Source of the DNA: Chitinophagaceae bacterium BSSC1
Lineage (GTDB): Bacteria; Bacteroidota; Bacteroidia; Chitinophagales; Chitinophagaceae
Direction of reading: 5' to 3'
DNA length: 64,000 nucleotides
Assembly (NCBI GenBank): GCA_002256435.1
Contig: NKJC01000003.1
Coordinates: 186,001 to 250,000 of the forward strand
In this document: positions 25,815 to 34,173 of the stretch, piece by piece
Numbering within the stretch: position 1 is the stretch's first letter
Layout of the letters: each line of letters opens with the position of its first letter
Notes under the pieces: generated by a model
The model's database searches: none
Seen by the model: the letters and a program-made list of their open reading frames with translations, nothing else
Told to the model about the DNA's origin: nothing
Made by a program: the position numbers and the translations under genes

Positions 25815-26818
25815 TGGAGAATTGATGTCTTAATTACAGGACTTGCTGAAAGAGATTGGGAAATTTGTTTTTGATCAGACTCATTGGCAAAAGCCGCCAA
25901 ATTTCCATTCATAGGTGTCTTAATAGCACCTCCCTGCAAAAGAAAAGACTGTTCAAGTTTAATCAATTGGTGTGGACTAAGATAATTTACAAACCAAACT
26001 TCATCACTAGAAGTACTGACAATTTGTTTAGATTTAAGAAAGTCTTGCATACACTTGATATCGTCAAATTTATAGGTCTTACCTTTTCCTGTTAAATAAG
26101 CCGCGCCAAATTTGGGATCACTGATGGTCATTTTACAAAATTGGCAATTATCTTTTCCAATTTTAATGACCGATGGCCCAGAAGAACAAGAAACTAACAT
26201 TGAACTAACTGCCATCAATAACATCATTAATTTTGCAGCATATAGCTGACTAGCCGCTTTCTTTAGTTTTCTTTCAAAAACAACCAAGGCCAATAAACAG
26301 CAACCCACTGCAACAAAAATCCATCCCCCAATATCAGGTATGGAATAAGCCCCAAAATTGAGTAATTGTTTAAATCCTATTAATGGAGGTTGGTAAGCCA
26401 TTCCCGGAATTCGAATAGCTGCATCGGGGTTAAGGTCATGTCCATATTGGTATTCCCATCGCCAAAAATCAGCCATGGCTATAATACCAAAACAAATAAA
26501 AATACCCAGTAACCATTCTAGCCATTTTCGTTTACCAAGAACCGCTACTAACAAACAGGCAATGCTAAAAAAAACAATAATACCTGGTAATACCTTGAAT
26601 TCCACAAAATCATGGTCATGCAAGGTTTTCATTCCTATATAATGATTCAATCCATTGATGATATCTACATTACCACCAAGCTTATTGGGATAAATCTGCA
26701 TCATTAAGCCTTCTGGATATTGAGGAGCGTCTAATTCAATGCGCCACATAGGAACAAACAATACCACTAACAATGCTATTCCACAAACAAACAGTAACAC
26801 CCTTGAAAGCGTTTTCAT
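25811..26818 (-). CDS. nosL: NosL copper chaperone fused to an N-terminal membrane domain
   Basis: About 335 residues from the ATG at 26818. Residues 1 to about 190 form a membrane domain with four hydrophobic helices and a periplasmic loop (PMWRIELDAPQYPEGLMMQIYPNKLGG). A further hydrophobic stretch ending LVSCSSG, which looks like a lipoprotein signal, then leads into a NosL domain (DNCQFCKMTISDPKFGAAYLTGKGKTYKFDDIKCM) with the Cu(I)-binding Cys/Met set. NosL delivers copper to NosZ. The internal lipobox suggests two once-separate genes, a membrane protein and lipoprotein NosL, now joined. It overlaps nosD by 4 nt. Confidence 0.87.
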   Translation of the reverse strand: MKTLSRVLLFVCGIALLVVLFVPMWRIELDAPQYPEGLMMQIYPNKLGGNVDIINGLNHYIGMKTLHDHDFVEFKVLPGIIVFFSIACLLVAVLGKRKWLEWLLGIFICFGIIAMADFWRWEYQYGHDLNPDAAIRIPGMAYQPPLIGFKQLLNFGAYSIPDIGGWIFVAVGCCLLALVVFERKLKKAASQLYAAKLMMLLMAVSSMLVSCSSGPSVIKIGKDNCQFCKMTISDPKFGAAYLTGKGKTYKFDDIKCMQDFLKSKQIVSTSSDEVWFVNYLSPHQLIKLEQSFLLQGGAIKTPMNGNLAAFANESDQKQISQSLSASPVIKTSILQ

Positions 26819-26844
26819 AATTAGGATATAATGGTAAAACAAAG

Positions 26845-26878
26845 ACCAATCCATTGGGAAAATACCCAATGGATTGGT
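26845..26878 (-). terminator. Intercistronic hairpin between nosZ and nosL (attenuator or mRNA-stabilising)
   Basis: A perfect 14-bp inverted repeat (26845-26858 with 26865-26878) and a 6-nt loop lie 6 bp past the nosZ stop. The sequence after it on the minus strand is only loosely U-rich, so partial termination or 3'-end protection of nosZ mRNA is more likely than full termination. Confidence 0.65.
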
Positions 26879-26884
26879 TGAAAG

Positions 26885-28879
26885 CTATTTTGATTTGGGA
26901 GCTGATTTGTCTGTATTTGTAGCACCTAGACTAAAAGTCAATGGAGTAGCACTACCTGCCGGAGAAACTCGCACATATCCTTGCATTTCTTGGTGTAAAG
27001 CACTACAGAAATCGGTACAATAGATAGGGAACATACCTACTCTATCTGGTACCCATTTTAAGGTTTGTGTTTCACCAGGCATGATCAATAATTCTGCATT
27101 AACAGCACCTTTTACAGCAAAACCATGAGGCACATCCCAATCTTGTTCCAAATTGGTTACATGGAAATATACTTCATCACCCATTTTTACTCCTTCAATA
27201 TTATCTGGAGAAAAGTGAGAACGAATAGAAGTCATGTACACATGAACCTTATTACCCTCTCTAACTACTTTTGTAGCCCCCTCTCCCTTGGCAACATAAG
27301 GGTGTTTGTTCTCATCAATTTTAAAGAATTTAACAGAATTCTTTTTCACTATATCAGCTTCAATAGCCTGTGCATAATGCGGCTCACCGATAGTTGGGAA
27401 GTCTAAAATCAATTGCATTTTTTCTCCACTAATATCATAGAGTTGGGCACTCTGAGCAAGCTCTGGCCCTGTGGGTAAATAGCGATCCTTGGTAATCTTA
27501 TTATAAGCAATCAAATATTTAGGTGAGGGTTTTTTACTGTCTCCTCCAGGAATACATAAATGCCCTACTGAATAATAGGTAGGAACGCGATCTAGTACTT
27601 TTAAATCCTTGATATTCCATTTAACTACTTCACTAGAAACAAAGAAAGAGGTATAGGCATTTCCCTTACCATCAAATTCGGTATGCAATGGCCCTAGGCC
27701 TGGCTTTTTCACTTCTCCATACAAAGCTGACTCATACTTCACAACAGGAATACCGTCATAATCTCCAATAAAATCTTTGGCAGCTATGGCTTTTACTAAT
27801 TTGTCAAAGCTGAATACAGGAATTAAAGCAGCCAATTTGCCACTACCAACAATGTATTCACCAGTTGGATCTACATCACAACCATGTGGTGATTTGGGGC
27901 AGGGTATCATATAGCAGATATCTTTTAATTCCTTAGCATCCAATACAATCACTTCTGTTTTAATAGTAGATGTTGCAGTATGCGTTTTCTCATCATATCT
28001 ATTGCTAGCATATTTAACGGACTGCTTCCTACCCTTTCCTGCTTTTAAGTACTCTTCTGCTTTTTTCCAGTTCACAGCCATGATAAAATCCTTATCCCTT
28101 TGAGAAGCATTTACTTCTAAGAGTGTATTGGCTTGTTCTGTATTATAGCAACTAAAGAAGAACCATCCGTGAGACTTTCCCTTTCCAGCATGACTTAAAT
28201 CAAAATTGACTCCTGGACACTGAATTTGGAATGCGATATCCATTTTACCATCACCCTTGTCAACACTAATAAAACTCAGGGTTCCTTTAAAATTTTGTTT
28301 GTAAGTACTAATAGGAACGTCTCCATTGACATTATCTGGAGGTACACTGAAACGGGTACCCGCTACTACATACTCCGTATTCTCGGTAATAAAAGGAGAC
28401 GAGTGATTACCCGCACTATTAGGCAATTCAATGATTTCTGCTGTTCTAAAAGTGGCCAAATCAATTCTTGCTACCCTAGGTGTATTGTTGGCATTTCCAA
28501 AGATCCAACGACCATCTACTTCACCATTGGTTTGAGACAATTCAGGGTGGTGCAGATCGTCCCAAGGAACAAATCCGTGCGAGGTATTCAACATGGGTTT
28601 GGTTTCTTCACTAAATCCCCAACCTTTTTCTGGATCAACAGAAAAAGCAGGAATTACTCTTAAAAGTCTACCACTGGGCAATCCATACACGGCCATTTGG
28701 CCACTAAAGCCCCCAGATACAAAATTGTAATAACTATCATATTTTCCAGGTGCCACATAGGCTTTCAATGCAGCATCGGCACTGACCGCATTTCCCGCAT
28801 TTTTGGGTTTACAAGCAGGCACCCCTATCAAACAGATGACTGAAGCAGCAGCTAACAGTTTTTTTGCAGAGAGATTCAT
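26885..28879 (-). CDS. nosZ: Nitrous oxide reductase NosZ, clade II type
   Basis: 664 residues. The N-terminus is a Sec lipoprotein-type signal (LIGVPAC) rather than a twin-arginine signal, a mark of clade II (atypical) NosZ. The body is the seven-bladed propeller that holds Cu(Z), with His in DLHHPEL, SHAGKGKSHGW, PHGCDVDPTGEY and GPLHTEFDGKG. The C-terminal cupredoxin has the Cu(A) ligands Cys621, Cys625, His629 and Met632 (CTDFCSALHQEM). It reduces N2O to N2 in the periplasm using electrons from a c-type cytochrome, probably the one encoded immediately upstream. All copper ligands looked for are present, so the enzyme should be functional. Confidence 0.97.
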   Translation of the reverse strand: MNLSAKKLLAAASVICLIGVPACKPKNAGNAVSADAALKAYVAPGKYDSYYNFVSGGFSGQMAVYGLPSGRLLRVIPAFSVDPEKGWGFSEETKPMLNTSHGFVPWDDLHHPELSQTNGEVDGRWIFGNANNTPRVARIDLATFRTAEIIELPNSAGNHSSPFITENTEYVVAGTRFSVPPDNVNGDVPISTYKQNFKGTLSFISVDKGDGKMDIAFQIQCPGVNFDLSHAGKGKSHGWFFFSCYNTEQANTLLEVNASQRDKDFIMAVNWKKAEEYLKAGKGRKQSVKYASNRYDEKTHTATSTIKTEVIVLDAKELKDICYMIPCPKSPHGCDVDPTGEYIVGSGKLAALIPVFSFDKLVKAIAAKDFIGDYDGIPVVKYESALYGEVKKPGLGPLHTEFDGKGNAYTSFFVSSEVVKWNIKDLKVLDRVPTYYSVGHLCIPGGDSKKPSPKYLIAYNKITKDRYLPTGPELAQSAQLYDISGEKMQLILDFPTIGEPHYAQAIEADIVKKNSVKFFKIDENKHPYVAKGEGATKVVREGNKVHVYMTSIRSHFSPDNIEGVKMGDEVYFHVTNLEQDWDVPHGFAVKGAVNAELLIMPGETQTLKWVPDRVGMFPIYCTDFCSALHQEMQGYVRVSPAGSATPLTFSLGATNTDKSAPKSK

Positions 28880-28926
28880 AGCATTATTTTTAATTGAGAA
28901 ATAAAATTGAATGATTGGTCTACTGT

Positions 28927-29397
28927 TTATTGCAAACCATCCACTTTGCGCATAAACTCATACAAACTTTTGGCATCATCGTCACTCAGGTTTTGATTAG
29001 GCATTCTTACCAAACAGATTTCTAATTGGGCTTGCGCTTTAGGGTCTTTTGTAATCATTTCATCTGTATTGGTAATAAAATTCAAAATCCAAGCAGCACT
29101 ATGTCTACTGGTCACGCCCTTCCAACCGGGACCTACCAATTTTTCCTCTGTTGTTTTATGACAACTACTACATTTTACCGCATAGACTTTATTACCTGAT
29201 TCTGCTAGTGTTGCATTTAATTTGGGATTAACCACCACATCTTTAAATTTACCCTCTCCTCTGTTGGGATCATATCCACCGGTGTTTTCTGCAGGCTTAG
29301 CTGCATCTGTTGCATTTGAAGAAGGATTAGCAGTTTCTTGGCTTCCACAAGCATATAATGCCAAAAGAATGGTTAATCCAAATAAGACTCTTTTCAT
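28927..29397 (-). CDS. c-type cytochrome lipoprotein, likely electron donor of NosZ
   Basis: 156 residues: a lipoprotein signal peptide (lipobox LYAC, Cys17), a linker rich in Asn/Ala/Pro and a mono-haem domain with CSSCH and a Met axial ligand in RMPNQNLSDDDAKSLYEFM. It is first in the nos operon, 47 bp before nosZ. That is a common arrangement in clade II clusters, where the cytochrome links the quinone pool to NosZ. Confidence 0.88.
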   Translation of the reverse strand: MKRVLFGLTILLALYACGSQETANPSSNATDAAKPAENTGGYDPNRGEGKFKDVVVNPKLNATLAESGNKVYAVKCSSCHKTTEEKLVGPGWKGVTSRHSAAWILNFITNTDEMITKDPKAQAQLEICLVRMPNQNLSDDDAKSLYEFMRKVDGLQ

Positions 29398-29524
29398 ATT
29401 GTTCTGTTTTACATGTTATTAAGGATACAAGATTACTGAGCCTAGTTTTGGCATTTTATGCGTCAAATCATATGGGCAGAACTTGCTTAAAAAAAAGCTA
29501 TATTTCCATTAGTAAAAATTGAAA

Positions 29525-29542
29525 ACATGATTAAAATCATGT
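29525..29542. promoter_or_regulatory. FNR-like palindrome between the nos operon and the Crp/Fnr gene
   Basis: ACATGAT-TAAA-ATCATGT, a perfect 7-bp inverted repeat containing ATGAT-N4-ATCAT. A -7-like TAGCTTTT for the leftward nos operon lies at 29493-29500 (33.5 bp from the site centre), and TAGTTTTA for the rightward regulator gene at 29585-29592. It may serve both. Confidence 0.6.
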
Positions 29543-29614
29543 AACTGGCTAATAAGAATCATGAGCATAGGGGTTACAGAAAGATAGTTTTACAACATAC
29601 TTAAATTCCATTTT

Positions 29615-30208
29615 ATGGTAGACGTAGACTTACTTCTTGCATGGGGAGGCACTTATAAAAAATTAGACCAAGATGAAATCATTTTTAAAGAAGGGGCCAG
29701 TTGTCAATTCTACATGCAATTGGTATCTGGATCTGTAAAATGGTTTAACATTGATGAAGAAGGAAAGGAATACATTCAAACCATTATTGAACCGGGAGAA
29801 TGTTTTGGTGAGATTCCTTTGTTTGATGGTGGCCCATATGCGGCTACTGCTATTGCGGAAGAACCCACCATGATTATCAGATTGAGTAAGACCAGTTTCC
29901 TACAACTCATTAGAGATAATCCAGATATTCACTTCTCCTTTACCAAACTACTTGCCAAAAGAGTTAGATTCAAATTCTTATTATTAAAATCATTGGCTTT
30001 ACAAGCTCCCGAGGCAAGGATCTCAACCCTACTCAATTATTTAAAAAAAGAGAACAAGAATTTTTGCCCTGAGTGCAACCAACTAAACTTAACGCGCCAA
30101 CAAATTGCAGATATGACCGGTTTAAGAGTTGAAACTGTGATCAGAACAATTAGAAATATGCACGAGAAAGGCGTTTTAACTATTGATAAGGGAAAGGTCT
30201 ATTGTTGA
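29615..30208 (+). CDS. Crp/Fnr-family transcriptional regulator, N-oxide/anaerobic type
   Basis: 197 residues: a cyclic-nucleotide-binding-like sensor (KLDQDEIIFKEGASCQFYMQLVSGSVKWF...GECFGEIPLFDGGPYAATAIAEEP) and a Crp-type HTH (LTRQQIADMTGLRVETVIRTIRNMHEKG) with the Glu and Arg that read GA/TC half-sites. It lacks the N-terminal four-Cys cluster motif of FNR. A CPEC pair precedes the HTH; its role is unknown. Flanked by the nos operon and an oxidase-like gene and surrounded by ATGAT-N4-ATCAT sites, it probably activates N2O respiration under low oxygen or NO. Confidence 0.88.
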   Translation: MVDVDLLLAWGGTYKKLDQDEIIFKEGASCQFYMQLVSGSVKWFNIDEEGKEYIQTIIEPGECFGEIPLFDGGPYAATAIAEEPTMIIRLSKTSFLQLIRDNPDIHFSFTKLLAKRVRFKFLLLKSLALQAPEARISTLLNYLKKENKNFCPECNQLNLTRQQIADMTGLRVETVIRTIRNMHEKGVLTIDKGKVYC

Positions 30209-30210
30209 AT

Positions 30211-30254
30211 ATGATTCCAATCATAATTATGCTGCTTGAATTGACATTGCTTTG
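30211..30254 (+). promoter_or_regulatory. FNR-like site plus -7 box of the oxidase-like gene
   Basis: TATGAT-TCCA-ATCATA (core ATGAT-N4-ATCAT, 30211-30224) and the -7-like TTGCTTTG (30247-30254), 29.5 bp from the site centre, identical to the fasciclin promoter. It starts 3 bp past the regulator stop, so the oxidase-like gene has its own activated promoter. Confidence 0.6.
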
Positions 30255-30274
30255 CTTAATAAGCAATGATATTC

Positions 30275-31489
30275 ATGAAAAAGCAATGGCTTCAATTAGC
30301 ATTCTTCAACCTTTTTCTAGTTGCCTTTATTGGTGTTGTATTAAGGTATAAAATTGCCTTCTCTTTGCCTTGGATAGATCAAAAACACTTATTACACGGG
30401 CATTCTCATTTTGCATTTACAGGCTGGGTTACACATTTATTGTTTGTTCTCTTGGTTGCCGAATTAGCCAATGCTAAGGGAAATCAAGTATACAAAGAAT
30501 ACAGCTATTTAATTAATGCCAACCTGTTATCAGCCTATGGCATGTTATTCAGTTTTCCTATTCAAGGATATGGCCCTATTTCTATTGGCTTTTCCACTTT
30601 GTCCATATTAATAAGCTATGTATTTGCTAGAAAATACTGGAAGGATTTAAATAATCATAGCTTGGGAATAGCTAGCATTCTGGCTTTTAAGTTTTCCCTA
30701 TTAGCAAATATCATTTCATCATTAGGAACATTTGCATTGGCTTGGATGATGGCAACAAAAAATCTTCACCAAAATTGGTACCTAGCAAGCGTTTATTTCT
30801 TTTTACACTTTCAATACAATGGTTGGTTCTTTTTTGCCATCATGGGTTTGTTGTTCGGTAAAGTAGAAAATTTAGAAGGCTTGGCATTGCCTTTAAAAAA
30901 AATTGTTTTACTCTTTGGGTTAACATGCATTCCAGCTTATTTTTTATCAGCACTTTGGCTTCCTATTCCAATCTGGGCATATTGCATAGTAGTGATTGCA
31001 GCCTTAGTGCAAGTATGGGCCTTGGTATTAGTGCTTAAAACCATACTACAATTTAAGGATTTGATGAAACCTATATTCGCAAATGGATCCATTTGGCTAT
31101 TCCAATTAGCAGGTCTGGCATTTATCATCAAAACCTTGTTACAGTTAGGTTCTACCATTCCAAGCTTGAGTCAGTTGGCATTTGGATTTAGACCCATTGT
31201 CATTGGTTATTTGCACTTGGTCTTATTGGGATTTGTGAGCATTTTTTTAATTGCTTTTACTTGGAGCCAACATTTTTTACAAACCCATCTACCATTATCT
31301 AAAGCTATTGGCATATTTGTTTTTGGAATTATCATCAATGAAACATTACTTATGATTCAAGGAATTGCCGCATTGAATTATTGGAGCATACCCATGATAG
31401 ATATGGCATTGCTCATAGCTGCCATCATCTTGTTTACAGGGATTGCGTATATTAACTTATGTGTAAGAAGGTCTAGTATTAGGGAATAA
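30275..31489 (+). CDS. 12-TM membrane protein resembling haem-copper oxidase subunit I, function unknown
   Basis: About 404 residues with twelve predicted helices. The second helix region has HGHSHFAFTGWVTH, the sixth LHFQYNGWFF and the tenth GYLHLVLLGF. These resemble the helix pattern and haem-ligand His positions of haem-copper oxidase/NO reductase subunit I, but the His-His pair expected on helix VII for Cu(B) is not seen. It could be a haem-b membrane protein derived from that family. An ATG at 30266 is also in frame; 30275 is preferred because the predicted transcript starts near 30260. Its FNR-like promoter and nos neighbours suggest a role in N-oxide or microaerobic metabolism. It overlaps the convergent lutC by 11 nt. 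Confidence 0.65.
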   Translation: MKKQWLQLAFFNLFLVAFIGVVLRYKIAFSLPWIDQKHLLHGHSHFAFTGWVTHLLFVLLVAELANAKGNQVYKEYSYLINANLLSAYGMLFSFPIQGYGPISIGFSTLSILISYVFARKYWKDLNNHSLGIASILAFKFSLLANIISSLGTFALAWMMATKNLHQNWYLASVYFFLHFQYNGWFFFAIMGLLFGKVENLEGLALPLKKIVLLFGLTCIPAYFLSALWLPIPIWAYCIVVIAALVQVWALVLVLKTILQFKDLMKPIFANGSIWLFQLAGLAFIIKTLLQLGSTIPSLSQLAFGFRPIVIGYLHLVLLGFVSIFLIAFTWSQHFLQTHLPLSKAIGIFVFGIIINETLLMIQGIAALNYWSIPMIDMALLIAAIILFTGIAYINLCVRRSSIRE

Positions 31490-32063
31490 TACAAACCAAT
31501 AAACTTCTGGCTCCATGAGCCCCAATCACCAGACTCTGTTCTATGTCTGCAGTCTTGGAAGGACCAGCCAAAAACATTCCAAAACCAGTATCAAAACTGG
31601 AAACTTGTTGATAGGCATGGTGCATGGTAGCCACTATATTTTTTGCTTCAATGACTATGACCAAGTGTTCCGCAATAAAAGGAAGCAAACGGTTGACCAT
31701 GGCGGTTTCATCTAACCAAATAGATCCATTTTCTGCAACTGCAATTCCACCTTTTAAATAAGCTCTTTGAACTGTAGCTAATTCCGTTGCTTCTAAACTA
31801 GCAAGTGCTGGATCAATGCTAGCAATTTCTGCAATGGCATTCACTACCCTTTTTCCTGCTGCTAGATCATCTTGCACCATATTCTGCAATTCAAACCAAC
31901 CGCTGATGTCAATAGCTTTCCCACCAATACTTTCCAATACGGTTTTGAACTGGCTTAGATTGCTATCGTATTGTATTACTGCTGATACATCAATTATTGG
32001 TAGATCTTGGCTCAATGGTTGATTGGCCATGATCCCAGCTAATATGGTTTCTCTTGCACTCAT
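31479..32063 (-). CDS. lutC: LutC/YkgG-family LUD-domain protein of L-lactate oxidation
   Basis: 194 residues with the LUD fold (QYDSNLSQFKTVLESIGGKAI, VAENGSIWLDETAMVNRLLPFIAEHLVIVI, FLAGPSKTADIEQSLVIGAHGARSLLVCII). It is the third subunit of the LutABC L-lactate dehydrogenase complex. The ATG at 32063 overlaps the lutB stop as ATGA. It is the last gene of the rhamnose operon. Confidence 0.9.
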   Translation of the reverse strand: MSARETILAGIMANQPLSQDLPIIDVSAVIQYDSNLSQFKTVLESIGGKAIDISGWFELQNMVQDDLAAGKRVVNAIAEIASIDPALASLEATELATVQRAYLKGGIAVAENGSIWLDETAMVNRLLPFIAEHLVIVIEAKNIVATMHHAYQQVSSFDTGFGMFLAGPSKTADIEQSLVIGAHGARSLLVCIIP

Positions 32064-33439
32064 TTTTGCTTGTTGTTTAGGTACCAATCTCTAAAACTCT
32101 CTTTAGGAGCTTCAGGCATTTCACGCTGTTTGAACCAAGGGTTCATTCCATTATTGGTTAAGAAAGGTAGATGCTTCACTACCCATCTTCCCATCTTGCC
32201 CGCCATGCGATAAATAGCAGGATGCGCCAATACTTCAGACATGCCCCACATGGCAAATGTTTTTCCTTTTGCCGCCATCCCTTCCTTGGTAATTTCTTGA
32301 CGCCAGAGATATAATTGCTCATGAATATTAATCTTCACCGGACATACATTGCTACAACTACCACAGAGCGTGCTAGCAAAAGGTAGATCCTTGTTGGCCT
32401 GCATGTCTAGATTGGGATTCAAGATGGAGCCTATGGGCCCCGCCACCGCCGTATGATAACTATGACCACCACTTCTTCTATACACGGGGCAAGTATTAAA
32501 ACAAGCAGCACACCTGATGCACTTAAGCGAGTTTCTAAATGATTCTCTACCCAATTGTCTGCTCCTACCATTGTCAACAATGACAATATGCATTTGCTGA
32601 CCAGCCCTTGGTTTGCTAAAATGACTGCTATAAGTAGTAATGGGTTGACCAGTAGCACTTCTAGCTAATAGTCTTAAGAATACACCCAAATGTTCTGCCT
32701 TGGGAATGATTTTTTCAAAACCCATACAGGCAATATGAATCTTGGCAGCGTGCGCACCCATGTCTGCATTACCCTCATTGGTGCAGACCACAAAACCTCC
32801 TGTTTCTGCTATAGCAAAGTTCACACCCGTAATAGCCAGTTCCGATGCAATAAATTTATCCCTTAAATGCCCCCTAGCAGCTTCTGTTAAATACTGTGGA
32901 TCATTGTTCCCCTTCTCTGTACCAAGATGCTTGTGAAAGGTTTCACTCACGTCTTGTTTTTTCAAGTGAATAGCAGGAAGTACAATATGACTAGGTGCTT
33001 CTTTTCTAAACTGTACAATTCTTTCACCCAAATCTGTATCTACAATTTCTACCCCTTTCTCCGTCAAGAATTCATTTAAATGACATTCTTCCGTGAGCAT
33101 ACTCTTGCTCTTGACAATTCTTTGTACTTGGTTGTCTTGGATGATTTTATAAATAATCTCATTGTGCTCTTTGCCGTCTACCGCCCAATGCACTTGTATG
33201 CCGTTGGCGATGGCGTTTTTTTCAAAGTCCACCAATAACTGGTGCATATTACTCAATCCATGGTATTTGATATCCGATGCCCATTGTCTGAGCTGTTCCC
33301 ATTCTGGAAGACTATTTGCGGCTTTGTCTCTTTTCTCTCTGACAAACCAGAGCGTATCATCATGCCAGTCTGTTCTGGGCTCGTCGGCTATGAATTGTTC
33401 AGCCGCCTCTGCGTGGGTAAAATTGGCTTGGCTGCTCAT
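32060..33439 (-). CDS. lutB: LutB, Fe-S subunit of L-lactate dehydrogenase complex
   Basis: 459 residues: an N-terminal LUD domain (GIQVHWAVDGKEHNEIIYKII, KSMLTEECHLNEFL), two [4Fe-4S] motifs (CIRCAACFNTCPVY; CGSCSNVCPVKINIHEQL) and a C-terminal LutB domain. It passes electrons from L-lactate oxidation to the quinone pool with LutA and LutC. It overlaps lutA by 4 nt. Confidence 0.94.
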   Translation of the reverse strand: MSSQANFTHAEAAEQFIADEPRTDWHDDTLWFVREKRDKAANSLPEWEQLRQWASDIKYHGLSNMHQLLVDFEKNAIANGIQVHWAVDGKEHNEIIYKIIQDNQVQRIVKSKSMLTEECHLNEFLTEKGVEIVDTDLGERIVQFRKEAPSHIVLPAIHLKKQDVSETFHKHLGTEKGNNDPQYLTEAARGHLRDKFIASELAITGVNFAIAETGGFVVCTNEGNADMGAHAAKIHIACMGFEKIIPKAEHLGVFLRLLARSATGQPITTYSSHFSKPRAGQQMHIVIVDNGRSRQLGRESFRNSLKCIRCAACFNTCPVYRRSGGHSYHTAVAGPIGSILNPNLDMQANKDLPFASTLCGSCSNVCPVKINIHEQLYLWRQEITKEGMAAKGKTFAMWGMSEVLAHPAIYRMAGKMGRWVVKHLPFLTNNGMNPWFKQREMPEAPKESFRDWYLNNKQK

Positions 33440-34173
33440 AACTGACTGTTTAAAATCTCTGCAATATGAATGGTCTTGATCTTGCTACCTTGTCTTCTTA
33501 AGATACCTTCTAAGTGCATCAAGCAACTGGTATCAACACCAGTAATATATTCCACATCATTGTCCTGGTGTTCCCCAATTCTGTCCTTCCCCATTTTCAC
33601 ACTCACGGCTTCTTCAAACACACAGAAGGTGCCACCAAAACCACAGCATTCGTCTACCCTTTTTGGTCTAGTTACTTCAATGCCTTTCACCATTTTCAAT
33701 AATATTCCTGGCTTAGAAAATGCAGGAGCCACCAACTCACTCATAGAAGCCAAGTGCAAACCCCTTTGACCATGACAACTGGTATGCAATCCTACTTTAA
33801 AAGGAAAGCTTGCTTGCAGCGATGTGACTTTTAAAATATCTACCAAAAATTCTGTGAGTTCATAGACCCTGCTTCTGATTTCATCTGCAGCCTTGGGATC
33901 ATCCTCATCATGCAAATGCTCCTTGATATGCAAGACACAACTTCCCGATGGGGCAACTATATAATCAAAGCCTTTAAAATTGGAGACAAAGTTTTTATCG
34001 CAACCCTTGCTCATGGCTTCAAAACCACTATTGGCCATGGGTTGGCCACAACAGGTTTGGTTTAAGGGAAAGCTAACCTCACAGCCCAACTTTTCTAATA
34101 ACTCCAAACTTGCAACGCCTACCGCAGGATAAAACTGATCAATATAACAGGGAATAAATAGGCCAACTTTCAT
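33436..34173 (-). CDS. lutA: LutA, CCG-domain subunit of L-lactate dehydrogenase complex
   Basis: 245 residues with two cysteine-rich CCG domains (FPLNQTCCGQPMANSGFEAM and VDECCGFGGTFCVFEEAVS), as in LutA/YkgE. In the operon it follows rhaB directly. The bifunctional aldolase/dehydrogenase encoded upstream should yield L-lactate, which LutABC would oxidise to pyruvate. Confidence 0.93.
   Translation of the reverse strand: MKVGLFIPCYIDQFYPAVGVASLELLEKLGCEVSFPLNQTCCGQPMANSGFEAMSKGCDKNFVSNFKGFDYIVAPSGSCVLHIKEHLHDEDDPKAADEIRSRVYELTEFLVDILKVTSLQASFPFKVGLHTSCHGQRGLHLASMSELVAPAFSKPGILLKMVKGIEVTRPKRVDECCGFGGTFCVFEEAVSVKMGKDRIGEHQDNDVEYITGVDTSCLMHLEGILRRQGSKIKTIHIAEILNSQL

Noticed and set aside
32431..32658. 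Open frame in another reading phase inside lutB
   Set aside because: Same-strand shadow within an intact conserved gene.
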